A stretch of 51,197 bases of DNA from Eubacterium sp. (GTDB lineage Bacteria; Bacillota; Clostridia; Lachnospirales; Lachnospiraceae). The DNA lies in contig JAFRHL010000038.1 of NCBI GenBank assembly GCA_017433295.1, positions 1 through 51,197 on the forward strand, read 5' to 3'. Each line of letters opens with the position of its first letter. Positions within the stretch are counted from its first letter, which is position 1. A program made the position numbers and the translations under genes. The notes beneath the pieces were generated by a model that saw only the letters and a program-made list of their open reading frames with translations, had not been told where the DNA came from and searched no databases. Of this stretch, positions 27,396 through 36,396 are shown piece after piece.

Positions 27396-27466
27396 GCGGG
27401 TGTAGTTCAATGGTAGAACACCAGCCTTCCAAGCTGGACACGTGGGTTCGATTCCCATCACCCGCT
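27396..27466 (+). tRNA. tRNA-Gly (anticodon UCC)
   Basis: The acceptor arms gcgggtg (27396-27402) and cacccgc (27459-27465) pair perfectly. The anticodon stem ccagc/gctgg holds the loop cttccaa, giving anticodon TCC. The T arm has gtgggttcgattcccat. CCA is not encoded. It reads GGA and GGG codons. Confidence 0.96.
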
Positions 27467-27510
27467 CTAGCCGTTAGTTGTTCATGTTGTTGTGATAGTT
27501 GAATTTTTTC

Positions 27511-27538
27511 TTGACAATTTGAATATTAATGGTATACT
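27511..27538 (+). promoter_or_regulatory. Promoter of tRNA-Gly(GCC)
   Basis: TTGACA (27511-27516) and TATACT (27533-27538) have a 16-base spacer. It lies between the two tRNA genes, so the second is transcribed on its own. Confidence 0.75.
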
Positions 27539-27559
27539 AACTACATAAGTATTATTTAT

Positions 27560-27631
27560 GCACGAGTGGCTCAGTGGTGGAGTATCGCCTTGCCAAGGCG
27601 AGGGTCGCGGGTTCGAATCCCGTCTCGTGCT
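27560..27631 (+). tRNA. tRNA-Gly (anticodon GCC)
   Basis: The acceptor arms gcacgag (27560-27566) and ctcgtgc (27624-27630) pair perfectly. The anticodon stem tcgcc/ggcga holds loop ttgccaa, giving anticodon GCC. The T arm gcgggttcgaatcccgt is standard. CCA is not encoded. A T-run (ctttttt) follows directly and can act as terminator. Confidence 0.96.
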
Positions 27632-27746
27632 CTTTTTTATTGCTTTTTCAATGTTAAATAATGGATATACAGATGAAATTAGTAAATGCTGCTGCCGGTC
27701 CGGGAATCTGCCGGGGAAGCCGGCTCCGGTTTCGGGAGGAAAATCT

Positions 27747-29618
27747 TTGAAGTTTCTTTTATGTGGAATCAATGCAAAATACATACATTCCAATCTTGCC
27801 ATATTCTGCCTGAGAGCCTATGCCCGGGCCTACGGCAGCACCGATGCAGAGTATATCATTAAAGAGTACACCATTAATCATTATACAGAAGATATTCTTA
27901 TGGATCTTTACCTGACGGGGGCCGATGTAGTTGTTTTCTCCTGTTATATCTGGAATATTTCTTATGTGAGGGAGCTGGCAGCAGAGTTGAAGAAGGTCTG
28001 CCCCGCTACCTCCATCTGGGTCGGCGGGCCGGAGGTATCCTATGATGCCAAAGCTTTCCTGGAGAATAACCCGTCCATTGACCTGGTCATGCAGGGGGAG
28101 GGCGAAGAACAGTTCACAGCCCTTGTCGGATTATGGGAGAAAGCGGGGAGAGAGCTCTTCCTTTCGAGAAAACGGTCTCCGGCTACGGGAATTTTGCCAA
28201 ATCAGGAAATAATGGATGTTGTGGCCGGCAGTGACCTGCTGCCCCCGGGTCTTGCCATGCGCAGTACGGGAGAGGAAGAGGGAATAATTGATACAGGCTT
28301 TGCCCTTCCTGTGGACATGGACAGGATTCCCTTTGTTTATGAGGATTTTCAGATTTTTTCCCATAAGATCATTTATTATGAGAGCAGCAGGGGCTGTCCC
28401 TTTGCCTGCAGCTACTGTCTGTCTTCTGTGGACAAATCAGTCAGATTCCGATCCCTTTCCCTTGTGCTGCCGGAGCTTGGCCGCTTTCTTGAGGCAGGTG
28501 TGCCCCAGGTTAAGTTTGTGGACCGGACCTTTAACTGTAACAGACAGCATGCAATGGCCATCTGGAGATATATTTATGAACACGATAATGGAGTGACCAA
28601 TTTTCATTTTGAGATTTCAGCGGACCTTATAGATGAAGAAGCACTGAAACTGTTTGAGAAGATGCGGCCGGGGCTGATCCAGCTGGAGATCGGGGTACAG
28701 TCCACCAATCCGGCCACCATAGAAGCCATCCACCGCAGGATGGATCTTAAGAAGCTTTTTGAAAATGTGGACAGGATCCATTCCATGGGCAATATCCACC
28801 AGCATCTTGATCTCATTGCGGGCCTTCCCCATGAAGGCTATCAGGAGTTCCGGACTTCCTTTAATGACCTGTATGTGCATGCCCCTGACCAGCTGCAGCT
28901 GGGTTTTCTCAAGGTCCTGAAAGGAACATTTATGGAGAAGAACCGGGACCGGTACCGGCTGGCATACCGTTCCATGCCTCCTTACGAGGTGCTTGCAACC
29001 AGGTGGATGGATTATGGGGATATCATAGGGCTGAAGGGTATTGAAGAACTGGTGGAAACCTATTATAACAGCATGCAATATACCTGGACACTTAAATATG
29101 TTCTGCCCTTTTTTCGATCACCCTTTGATTTTTACGAGTCCTTTGCCCGCTGGTACGGGGCCCGTGACTATCACAGATACAATCACAGCCGCATGGAAAA
29201 GTATGAGATGATCAGGGCCTTTCTTCTGGAGACTCCGGCAGCTCCCCATGGCAGGCTTTTAGACGAGATGCTTCTTCTTGATATGTATTTAAGGGAGAAC
29301 ATTAAAAAGCGTCCTTCCTGGGCGCCCGACCAGACGGCCTGCCATAAGGACTTTAAGCAAATGTACCGGGAGCGGGGGCAGACCCTGTTCCCGAAGTTAT
29401 GGGAAAGCGACAGATATGATTCAAAAAAGGCCGCCGGTCAGAGTCATCTGGAGTGGTTCTCCTTTGATGTGAAAGAGTGGATGGAGTGTGGACGGATCAT
29501 GAAGAAGGAGCGTCTTTGCCTCTTTGATTATGAGAGCAGGAACCCTCTCAACCATAATGCAGGGGTTCGGTTTATTTCTTTCAGGAGCGACCGCAAAAGG
29601 GCAGGAGAACTCATTTGA
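27747..29618 (+). CDS. B12-binding domain radical SAM protein
   Basis: It is a 623-residue class-B-like radical SAM enzyme. The N-terminal cobalamin-binding-like domain (about 1-130) contains ADVVVFSCYIWNISYV and WVGGPEVSYDA. The radical SAM core has the cluster motif RGCPFACSYC. The C-terminal region (from about 400) looks like the DUF4080-type tail of this clostridial family. The reaction is unknown. The TTG start at 27747 lies six bases after gggagga. Reading from the first in-frame ATG would run through the tRNA and is wrong. Confidence 0.88.
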   Translation: MKFLLCGINAKYIHSNLAIFCLRAYARAYGSTDAEYIIKEYTINHYTEDILMDLYLTGADVVVFSCYIWNISYVRELAAELKKVCPATSIWVGGPEVSYDAKAFLENNPSIDLVMQGEGEEQFTALVGLWEKAGRELFLSRKRSPATGILPNQEIMDVVAGSDLLPPGLAMRSTGEEEGIIDTGFALPVDMDRIPFVYEDFQIFSHKIIYYESSRGCPFACSYCLSSVDKSVRFRSLSLVLPELGRFLEAGVPQVKFVDRTFNCNRQHAMAIWRYIYEHDNGVTNFHFEISADLIDEEALKLFEKMRPGLIQLEIGVQSTNPATIEAIHRRMDLKKLFENVDRIHSMGNIHQHLDLIAGLPHEGYQEFRTSFNDLYVHAPDQLQLGFLKVLKGTFMEKNRDRYRLAYRSMPPYEVLATRWMDYGDIIGLKGIEELVETYYNSMQYTWTLKYVLPFFRSPFDFYESFARWYGARDYHRYNHSRMEKYEMIRAFLLETPAAPHGRLLDEMLLLDMYLRENIKKRPSWAPDQTACHKDFKQMYRERGQTLFPKLWESDRYDSKKAAGQSHLEWFSFDVKEWMECGRIMKKERLCLFDYESRNPLNHNAGVRFISFRSDRKRAGELI

Positions 29619-29665
29619 TTACAGCTCAGAAGTCTGAAATAATGATGAAAACCTGAATGATTTAC

Positions 29666-29694
29666 TTGATTGTGAATCAGAAATACTATACAAT
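29666..29694 (+). promoter_or_regulatory. Promoter of the 32-residue membrane peptide
   Basis: TTGATT (29666-29671) and TACAAT (29689-29694) are 17 bases apart, about 70 bases before the small ORF. Confidence 0.55.
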
Positions 29695-29762
29695 ACAAAA
29701 TACGGGTTTAAGCCGGATTCTCCGGTTGATCAGATATAAACTTGTTTTAGAGGAGGATAGAA

Positions 29763-29861
29763 ATGAATTCAAAGAAAAGACAGAGAATTTCCGCAATTAT
29801 TATTGCAATCGTAGTGATCGCCATGGTCGTTACCGCTGTCGTACCTGCAATTTTTATGTAG
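29763..29861 (+). CDS. Small single-pass membrane protein (32 residues)
   Basis: The ORF encodes a basic head (MNSKKRQRIS), one hydrophobic helix (AIIIAIVVIAMVVTAVV) and the end PAIFM before TAG. A strong ribosome site (aggagg) lies six bases upstream, and the gene has its own promoter-like sequence, so it is likely expressed. The short length and positive-inside head suggest a membrane-inserted regulator or assembly factor. I do not recognise a named family. It may lead the transcription unit of the AIR-synthase-like gene that starts 18 bases later. Confidence 0.7.
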   Translation: MNSKKRQRISAIIIAIVVIAMVVTAVVPAIFM

Positions 29862-29879
29862 TTTAATTAAAAAATCGGC

Positions 29880-30815
29880 ATGCGTATCGGGAAGATTAAG
29901 GAGAGCATACTGAAGCGCTCTGTGTTGAGGCAATTAAATAAAGAGCCGGATGGGGATGCCGGCGTGGGGGTCGTGACGAATCCGGTGGAGGGCTGGACTC
30001 TGGCGGCGCCCCGGGCAGTATACGGGGCGGTAAATGCCCTGGTGGCTTCGGGCCTCCTTCCGGCTGCTCTGGCTCTGACCCTTCTTATGCCCCCCGGGAC
30101 TGAAGAAAAGCAGCTTAAGCAGTTCATGAAGGAACTGGGCGGTCTGTGTGCCCGGGAAGGGCTTGCTGTAACAGCAGGACATACTGCAGTGTCTTCCGCT
30201 GTGAATACACTGCTTTTATCGGTGACGGGAATGGGGACAAGCTGCCGGAAAGCCGAGTCTGTTTCGGTAAAAAGTCCGGATAAGAACCTGGATGTGGTCA
30301 TGACCGGACATGCAGGCAGAGAGGGGGCTGCCCTTCTGGCTATTGAGAGGGAAGACCAGCTGCAGGGGAGGTACGCACCTTCTTATATAGAAACGGCGAA
30401 GCATTTTTATGACCATGCCGGCCAGTCAGCAGCGGCCGGTATTTTGTGGCAGTGCGGCGCTGTCAGAATGCATGATATCAGGGAAGGCGGCGTCTTCGGA
30501 GCCCTGTGGGAGCTTTCTTCTGCAGTCGGAACAGGACTGGATATTGAGCTGAAGGACATACCGGTGAGGCAGCACACCATTGAGATCTGTGAGTTCTTTG
30601 ACCTGAATCCTTATAAGCTGCTTTCCGGCGGCTGCCTTCTGGCTTTGTGTCCGGATGGAGAAGAAGCGGTCAGCAGGCTTATGGCAGGGGGTATCCCCGC
30701 GGAAATTATCGGAAAGACCTCCGGAGGAAATGACAGGCTGATCCGCTATGATACTGAGACAAGATACCTGGAACCTTCCGGGATGGATGAGATATATAAA
30801 GTGATTTCTTTTTGA
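29880..30815 (+). CDS. AIR synthase-related (PurM/HypE/ThiL-fold) protein
   Basis: This 311-residue protein has the two-domain AIR-synthase fold. Visible pieces are an N-terminal ATP-binding half with GDAGVGVVTNPVEGW, then GLAVTAGHTAV and VTGMG. A C-terminal half contains DIREGGVFGALWEL and LLSGGCLLALCPDGEE. It is closest in pattern to HypE-like proteins, but no hyp genes are near, so the substrate is unknown. The ATG at 29880 has no clear ribosome site. Translation may depend on the 32-residue ORF upstream. Confidence 0.8.
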   Translation: MRIGKIKESILKRSVLRQLNKEPDGDAGVGVVTNPVEGWTLAAPRAVYGAVNALVASGLLPAALALTLLMPPGTEEKQLKQFMKELGGLCAREGLAVTAGHTAVSSAVNTLLLSVTGMGTSCRKAESVSVKSPDKNLDVVMTGHAGREGAALLAIEREDQLQGRYAPSYIETAKHFYDHAGQSAAAGILWQCGAVRMHDIREGGVFGALWELSSAVGTGLDIELKDIPVRQHTIEICEFFDLNPYKLLSGGCLLALCPDGEEAVSRLMAGGIPAEIIGKTSGGNDRLIRYDTETRYLEPSGMDEIYKVISF

Positions 30816-30839
30816 ATATAACGAAAGGATATGATAATA

Positions 30840-31322
30840 ATGCGGACTGAAATTTTAAGAATGATGGAAAAAAACAGCAAGATCGACATTCATGAGCTGG
30901 CCATACTTCTGGGTACTGACGAGACCCTTGTATTCCAGGAGATCGAGAAGATGGAAAATGAAGGAGTGATCTGCGGATACCCTACCCTGATCAACTGGGA
31001 TAAGACAGACCTGGAGAAGGTATCTGCCCTTATTGAGGTGCGGGTGGTTCCCCAGAGGGGCCAGGGATTTGAAAAGCTGGCAGCCCACATTACCAATTAT
31101 CCCGAAGTAAAGGCCCTTTACCTGATGTCCGGCGGCTATGATTTCGCGGTCTTTCTGGAAGGAAGATCCTTACAGGAGGTTTCCATGTTTGTGGTCCGCA
31201 AGCTGTCTACTCTGGATTCCGTGGCAGGAACAGCCACTCATTTTATCCTGAAGAAATATAAGGACCATGGTATGATCCTCATTGAAAAAGAAGACCATAA
31301 CAGAATGAAGGTGTCATTATGA
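30840..31322 (+). CDS. Lrp/AsnC-family transcriptional regulator
   Basis: An N-terminal helix-turn-helix (about 15-50, IDIHELAILLGTDETLVFQEIEKM) precedes a RAM/ligand domain (about 65-145) with VPQRGQGFEKLAAHI and LMSGGYDFAVFLEG. I take ATG 30840 because aaagg is 11 bases upstream; ATG 30831 is only two bases from it. 160 residues. Its stop overlaps the start of the aminotransferase gene (ATGA), so it probably controls that gene in response to an amino acid. Confidence 0.93.
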   Translation: MRTEILRMMEKNSKIDIHELAILLGTDETLVFQEIEKMENEGVICGYPTLINWDKTDLEKVSALIEVRVVPQRGQGFEKLAAHITNYPEVKALYLMSGGYDFAVFLEGRSLQEVSMFVVRKLSTLDSVAGTATHFILKKYKDHGMILIEKEDHNRMKVSL

Positions 31323-32491
31323 GAAATCCACTGTCAGATAAGGTGATCGATATAAAGCCCTCGGGGATCCGAAAGTTCTTTGATGTTGTCCAGGAAATGC
31401 CGGATGCCATTTCCCTTGGTGTGGGAGAACCTGATTTTGATACGCCCTGGCATATCCGGGAGGAAGGTATTTACTCTCTGGAGAAGGGGCGGACTTTCTA
31501 CACCTCCAACGCCGGTCTTATGGAGCTTCGAATTGCCATATCGAATTATATGAAGAACCGATACAGTCTCAACTACGACCCGGCCGGGGAGATCCTGGTG
31601 ACCGTCGGGGGCAGCGAGGGTATCGACCTGGCCCTCCGGGCCATGCTGAACAGGGGAGACGAGGTAATCTTACCGGAGCCCTGTTACGTTTCCTATCTGC
31701 CCTGTGTCAAACTGGCAGACGGTGTTCCGGTGACCATTCCCCTGAAGGAAGAAAATGAATTTAAGCTTACTCCCGAGGAGCTGCTTTCGGCCATTACGGA
31801 TAAGACGAAGATCCTCCTTTTATCCTTCCCCAATAACCCCACCGGGGCAATCATGAGCCGGGCAGACCTGGAGCCCATCGTAAAGATCGTCAAGGAGAAG
31901 GATCTTTTTGTCATTTCCGATGAGATCTACTCTGAGCTTACATACCAGATGGACCACTGCTCTATTGCCTCCTTCCCCGGTATGCGGGAAAGGACCATTG
32001 TCATCAACGGCTTCAGTAAAAGCTTTGCCATGACGGGGTGGAGACTGGGCTTTGCCGTGGGTCCCCATAACATTTTAGAGCAGATGATAAAGATCCATCA
32101 GTTTGCCATTATGGCAGCTCCCACCACCAGCCAGTACGCGGCGGTGGAGGCCCTGACCAACGGTCTTGAGGACGTGGAGATGATGAGGGAGTCCTATAAC
32201 CAGAGACGCCGTTTCCTCATGTTTAAATTCAAAGAAATGGGGCTTCAGTGCTTCGAACCCCGGGGAGCCTTCTATATGTTCCCCTGCATTAAGGAATTCG
32301 GTATGACCTCTGAGGAATTCGCGACACGATTCCTTCAGGAAGAGAAGGTTGCGGTGGTGCCCGGAACAGCTTTTGGGGACTGCGGAGAAGGATTCCTGCG
32401 TATTTCCTATGCATATTCCATTGATGAGCTGAAGGTGGCCCTGGGAAGGATGAAGAATTTTATTGACAGACTGCGGGGACGTAAATGGTAA
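31319..32491 (+). CDS. Class I/II PLP-dependent aminotransferase
   Basis: This 390-residue fold-type I enzyme is close to PatA/aspartate-aminotransferase subgroup proteins. The cofactor lysine is in INGFSKSFAMTGWRLGF. Other family marks are FYTSNAGLMELR, LLSFPNNPTGA and FLRISYAYS. It moves an amino group from an amino acid to a keto acid; the exact substrate is not readable. Translation is coupled to the Lrp regulator upstream (ATGA), and its end overlaps the start of the methyltransferase gene by seven bases. Confidence 0.93.
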   Translation: MRNPLSDKVIDIKPSGIRKFFDVVQEMPDAISLGVGEPDFDTPWHIREEGIYSLEKGRTFYTSNAGLMELRIAISNYMKNRYSLNYDPAGEILVTVGGSEGIDLALRAMLNRGDEVILPEPCYVSYLPCVKLADGVPVTIPLKEENEFKLTPEELLSAITDKTKILLLSFPNNPTGAIMSRADLEPIVKIVKEKDLFVISDEIYSELTYQMDHCSIASFPGMRERTIVINGFSKSFAMTGWRLGFAVGPHNILEQMIKIHQFAIMAAPTTSQYAAVEALTNGLEDVEMMRESYNQRRRFLMFKFKEMGLQCFEPRGAFYMFPCIKEFGMTSEEFATRFLQEEKVAVVPGTAFGDCGEGFLRISYAYSIDELKVALGRMKNFIDRLRGRKW

Positions 32492-32976
32492 ATATTGTTT
32501 TGCTGGAGCCGGAGGTCCCGGCCAATACCGGAAATATCGGGAGGACCTGTGTGGCCACGGGAAGTGTGCTCCACCTGATTGAACCTTTAGGTTTCAGGAT
32601 CAACGATAAAATGTTAAAAAGAGCCGGACTTGACTACTGGGATAAGCTGGATGTCCGCAGATACCTGGATTTTCAGGACTTTCTTAATAAGAATCCCGGA
32701 GCTGTGCCCTTTATGGCCACCACCAAGGCCAAAAAGATTTATACGGATGTCAGCTATGAAGACGGCTGTTATATCATGTTCGGGAAGGAAAGTGCCGGGA
32801 TCCCCGAGGAGATCCTTCTGGATTATCAGGAAACTGCGGTCCGCATACCCATGTATGATCAGATCCGTTCCCTGAATCTGGGGAATTCGGTGGCTGTTAT
32901 TTTGTATGAAGCCCTCAGACAGCAGGGCTTTAAGGGACTGGAAAGAGAAGGACAGCTCCACCGCTACCGGTGGTGA
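32485..32976 (+). CDS. trmL: tRNA (cytidine/uridine-34 2'-O)-methyltransferase
   Basis: It is a SPOUT-class methyltransferase of the TrmL type that methylates the wobble ribose of leucine tRNAs. Motifs are NTGNIGRTCVATGS, the SAM-knot segment MFGKESAGIPEEIL, and IPMYDQIRSLNLGNSVAV. 163 residues is normal for TrmL. The ATG overlaps the stop of the aminotransferase gene. Confidence 0.94.
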   Translation: MVNIVLLEPEVPANTGNIGRTCVATGSVLHLIEPLGFRINDKMLKRAGLDYWDKLDVRRYLDFQDFLNKNPGAVPFMATTKAKKIYTDVSYEDGCYIMFGKESAGIPEEILLDYQETAVRIPMYDQIRSLNLGNSVAVILYEALRQQGFKGLEREGQLHRYRW

Positions 32977-33013
32977 AGCAATTAATAATACATATAGAAA
33001 AACGGAGCAGGTT

Positions 33014-33445
33014 ATGGTGAAGGATCTTTACAATCAGTTAAAAGAATTTCGGAACAGTTTTCAGGGAGCAGCCGACTATCTCGGTATAAAGATTACCGAC
33101 GTAAAGGAGGGCTGGGCCCGTGGTGAGATCGTGATAAATGAACATCATATGAATCCTGTCGGCGCAGTACACGGAGGCGTCATTTTCGCACTGGCAGACA
33201 CCGTGGGTGGTGTGGCAGCCTGGTCCTGCGGCCAGGTGGTGACTACCTCCAGTGCCAGTATCCAGTTTCTGAACGCGGCAACAGAGCCCCAGAGGATCAT
33301 AGCCGAGGCATCGGCGCTGAAAGTCGGGAAAAACCTGCTGACCTTCGATGTCCGGGTCTATGACGAGGCGGGTAAGCTGTTGTGCCATGCGACTCAGGAG
33401 TATTTCAGCCTGCATGAAAGTGTGGAGGAGAAGATCAAAAGGTGA
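33014..33445 (+). CDS. PaaI-like hotdog-fold thioesterase
   Basis: This 143-residue protein of the hotdog fold hydrolyses acyl- or aryl-CoA in the family. It shows HHMNPVGAVHGGVIFALADTV, the HGG motif of the PaaI group, and the later strand TTSSASIQFLNAA. I chose ATG 33014 because cggagcagg stands seven bases upstream. It is the last gene of the plus-strand run that begins at 30840. Confidence 0.9.
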   Translation: MVKDLYNQLKEFRNSFQGAADYLGIKITDVKEGWARGEIVINEHHMNPVGAVHGGVIFALADTVGGVAAWSCGQVVTTSSASIQFLNAATEPQRIIAEASALKVGKNLLTFDVRVYDEAGKLLCHATQEYFSLHESVEEKIKR

Positions 33446-33487
33446 AAAAGGAGACAGGAGACAGAGAACCGTCCCCTGTCTCCTTTT
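33446..33487. terminator. Bidirectional terminator between thioesterase and mutS2
   Basis: aaaaggagacagg (33446-33458) and cctgtctcctttt (33475-33487) pair over 13 bases with A/T runs at the outer ends. It serves the two convergent genes. Confidence 0.85.
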
Positions 33488-33491
33488 CTCA

Positions 33492-35891
33492 CTACCTGAA
33501 GTTCACCACGGTGACTCCGGCATCTCCTTCGCCCAGTTCCGCCAGCTTATAGGATTTTACAAATTTCAGCCGGCGCAGGTATTCGTGGATTCCTTTTCTG
33601 AGGGCGCCGGTTCCTTTGCCGTGAACGACTCTTACCGAGGACAGGCCGGCGATGAGGGCGTCGTCCAGATACTTCTCCAGCCTGGAGACAGCCTCGTCCA
33701 CAGTACAGCCCAAAAGATTGATTTCAGGATTGATGGTGGCTGATTTATTGATACTGTAGCGGTCACCGGAATGAGAACCTCCAGGCCCTTTTGATCCGGA
33801 GGCGGAAGCCTCCTTCTCATCGGGCACTGTCAACTCCAGATCTTTATAGTTTACGGTGGAGCTTAAAAAGCCCATCTGGACCTCCAGATCCCCATTGCGG
33901 TTGGCGGCAGTCTTTATTGTTCCCTTCAGATTCAGGGTGGTGACAAAAACGGAATCTCCCACCTTAAAATCGCCGGGTTCGTGAATTTGCCGGGCCTGCT
34001 GGGTCTGATAGGCCAGCTTTTTCTCCAGCTTGTTCATCCGGCCCCGCAGGTCAGACCGGCGGGCCTCCATCTTTTTTGTGTTATCCTGGCCGGGGTGTCT
34101 GGCCCAGGCGTTATATTTACGGATAGATTCATCCGCCACATCCTTGGCCTCGGACAGGATCCGGTGGGCTTCCTCCCTGGCCTCTCTCAGCATGGCAGCT
34201 CTTTTTTCTTTTATATCATCCTGATGATCCTTTAATTCCTGTTTTAATCGTTCGGTTTCCTGACGGGTACGCTTCAGCTCTTCCTGTTCCCTCTCAATTT
34301 CCGCCTTGTTCTTCTCCAGCTCAGTGAGCATATTTTCAAAGTCAACGGAATTCACATCCATCTGGGACTGAGCCTGGTCAATGATGTATTCCGGCAGACC
34401 GATTCTCCTGGAAATGGCAAAGGCATTACTTTTACCGGGGATACCGATCAGGAGGCGGAAGGTGGGACTTAAGGTGTCCAGATCAAACTCGCAGCATCCG
34501 TTTTCCACGCCCTCCGTGTCCATGGCATACATCTTAAGCTCCGCATAGTGGGTGGTGGCAATGGTCCGGATGTGACCGGTGTGAAGGTCGTCCAGAATGG
34601 AGATGGCCAGGGCCGCTCCCTCTGTGGGATCTGTTCCGCTGCAAAGCTCATCCAGCAGCACCAGGGAGTCAGGACCGGCTTCCTTCAGTATGGACACGAT
34701 GTTCGTCATATGAGATGAAAAGGTGGAAAGATTCATCTCAATGCTCTGTTCATCTCCGATATCGGCAAAAACTTCAGAGAAAACTGACAGCCGGGAGCCC
34801 TCCAGGGCCGGAATGTGAAGACCGGCCTGTCCCATCAGGGAAAGGAGTCCGATGGTTTTTAAGGATACGGTCTTGCCGCCGGTGTTAGGCCCGGTGATCA
34901 GAAGCATATCAAAGCCTTCCCCGATATAAATATGGATGGGCACCACCTTTTTCGGATCCAGCAGAGGATGTCTGGCCTCCTTCAGATCCACAATGCCTTT
35001 TTCATTAAATACAGGTTCCGTTCCCATATAGTCTTTCGCATATTTTGCCCGGGCAAATATAAAATCAAGCTCCGTGAGCAGCTTCTGGTTTTCTTCCAGA
35101 TCCCTGGCAGAGCCTGCGGCCTGGGCGGACAGTCCCTGGAGGATCTTCTCGATCTCGGCCTGTTCCTTAATATCCAGTTCCTTAAGCTTATTATTCAGCT
35201 GCACAACAGCCATGGGCTCGATAAACAGAGTGGAGCCGGAGGAAGACTGGTCGTGGATCATACCGGGAAATGTGTTTTTATATTCCGATTTTACCGGCAC
35301 ACAGTAGCGGCCGTTCCTCATGGTGATCAGGGCATCCTGGAGGATGGTCCGGTTGCTCTGGGAATTAATGATAGAGGACAGCTTATTGTGGATGGAGATA
35401 TTGGTCTGTTTGATCTCCTTCCGGATCGCTGCCAGAGCATGGGAAGCGTCATCGCTGATCTCATCGGCCGACAGGATACACTGTGTGATCCTCTGATGGA
35501 GGAATTCCAGGGGTTCCAGCAGGTCAAAGCGGCTGTTAAGGCTGTCAAAGGACAGGGCTTCGTCCTCTGTGCTGCCGTATTCCTTAACCTGGGCGGTTAC
35601 AGCCAGCAGTCTGGCCAGGTCCAGAAGCTCTCCGGCGCTTAAGCTGGAACCAATTTCCAGAAGGCGGATATAGGGACGGATGTCCGACAGTCCCTGGAAA
35701 GACAGATAGCCGCTCTTAAACAGCCTTGTCAGAGCATCCCGGGTCTCTTCCTGTCTGGACAGGATCTCCCTGTAATCGGAGGATGGCAGCAGATCGCGGC
35801 AGCATTGCTTTCCCATGGGGGATGTGGCATATTCGGTCAGTCTGTCTATGATTTTGTCATATTCTAATGTTTTCAGTACCTTATTGTTCAT
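33492..35891 (-). CDS. mutS2: MutS2 (DNA/ribosome-associated ATPase with Smr nuclease domain)
   Basis: This 799-residue protein has a MutS core without the mismatch-reading domain. Walker A is GPNTGGKT (about 335), Walker B is SLVLLDELCSGTDP, and TIATTHYAELK follows. A long coiled coil (about 515-610) leads to a C-terminal Smr domain (LLGCTVDEAV ... VRVVHGKGTGALRKGI). The family limits recombination and, in Bacillus, acts on collided ribosomes. It lies 15 bases after acyP on the same strand and shares its promoter. Confidence 0.96.
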   Translation of the reverse strand: MNNKVLKTLEYDKIIDRLTEYATSPMGKQCCRDLLPSSDYREILSRQEETRDALTRLFKSGYLSFQGLSDIRPYIRLLEIGSSLSAGELLDLARLLAVTAQVKEYGSTEDEALSFDSLNSRFDLLEPLEFLHQRITQCILSADEISDDASHALAAIRKEIKQTNISIHNKLSSIINSQSNRTILQDALITMRNGRYCVPVKSEYKNTFPGMIHDQSSSGSTLFIEPMAVVQLNNKLKELDIKEQAEIEKILQGLSAQAAGSARDLEENQKLLTELDFIFARAKYAKDYMGTEPVFNEKGIVDLKEARHPLLDPKKVVPIHIYIGEGFDMLLITGPNTGGKTVSLKTIGLLSLMGQAGLHIPALEGSRLSVFSEVFADIGDEQSIEMNLSTFSSHMTNIVSILKEAGPDSLVLLDELCSGTDPTEGAALAISILDDLHTGHIRTIATTHYAELKMYAMDTEGVENGCCEFDLDTLSPTFRLLIGIPGKSNAFAISRRIGLPEYIIDQAQSQMDVNSVDFENMLTELEKNKAEIEREQEELKRTRQETERLKQELKDHQDDIKEKRAAMLREAREEAHRILSEAKDVADESIRKYNAWARHPGQDNTKKMEARRSDLRGRMNKLEKKLAYQTQQARQIHEPGDFKVGDSVFVTTLNLKGTIKTAANRNGDLEVQMGFLSSTVNYKDLELTVPDEKEASASGSKGPGGSHSGDRYSINKSATINPEINLLGCTVDEAVSRLEKYLDDALIAGLSSVRVVHGKGTGALRKGIHEYLRRLKFVKSYKLAELGEGDAGVTVVNFR

Positions 35892-35906
35892 GGTTCACCA
35901 TTATAT

Positions 35907-36185
35907 TCAGTATTTGACCCTGAACTGGGTCTCCTTATCGGCAGGGACCAGAGGCAGGTCCCGGATGTCTATATAGTCAACTTTTACAAAACGGTTTCCT
36001 TCTCTGATCTGATCAACAAAGCTGTTGACCCTGTGTTCAGCCCCCTGGACTTCGATGGTAACAGTTCCGTCAAATTCATTGCGGACAAAGCCTGTTACAT
36101 GGCAGGCATGGGCAACAGAAGAAGCGACGAAGCGAAACCCGACCCCCTGTACGCGGCCGTGGACTCTTAACCCATAACGAATCAT
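35907..36185 (-). CDS. acyP: Acylphosphatase
   Basis: This 92-residue protein hydrolyses acyl-phosphates. The catalytic arginine is in VHGRVQGVGFRF and the catalytic asparagine in GFVRNEFDGTV. ATG 36185 is chosen since aaaggagg is nine bases upstream; a longer reading to 36224 would give a 13-residue extension that the family lacks. It is the first gene of an acyP-mutS2 unit. Confidence 0.94.
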   Translation of the reverse strand: MIRYGLRVHGRVQGVGFRFVASSVAHACHVTGFVRNEFDGTVTIEVQGAEHRVNSFVDQIREGNRFVKVDYIDIRDLPLVPADKETQFRVKY

Positions 36186-36222
36186 TTCAATGGTCCTCCT
36201 TTCGATGGGCTGGTTTTTGTTC

Positions 36223-36251
36223 ATTCTGACATGAAAATGTCATTTTGTCAA
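36223..36251 (-). promoter_or_regulatory. Probable promoter of acyP-mutS2
   Basis: On the minus strand TTGACA (36251-36246) and CAGAAT (36228-36223) are 17 bases apart. The -35 box is perfect and the -10 box is weak. Confidence 0.55.
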
Positions 36252-36301
36252 TCAGACAGAGCCTGTATCTGAAAAAGGACATTTTTGTATTCAAAAAAGA
36301 A

Positions 36302-36330
36302 TTGTAAACCAATTTGATATAGAGTATAAT
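36302..36330 (+). promoter_or_regulatory. Promoter of the yhaM-like gene
   Basis: TTGTAA (36302-36307) and TATAAT (36325-36330) have a 17-base spacer, divergent from the acyP promoter. Confidence 0.7.
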
Positions 36331-36396
36331 AATTAGCGGATTATCAAGGGGAAGGGCAATGACAGGCCATACTTCCGGACAAAAAAAGGAGCAGCT

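Noticed and set aside
27558-27746. A longer start for the radical SAM protein at the ATG at 27558.
   Set aside because: That reading runs through tRNA-Gly(GCC). TTG 27747 has a good ribosome site and starts where family homology starts.
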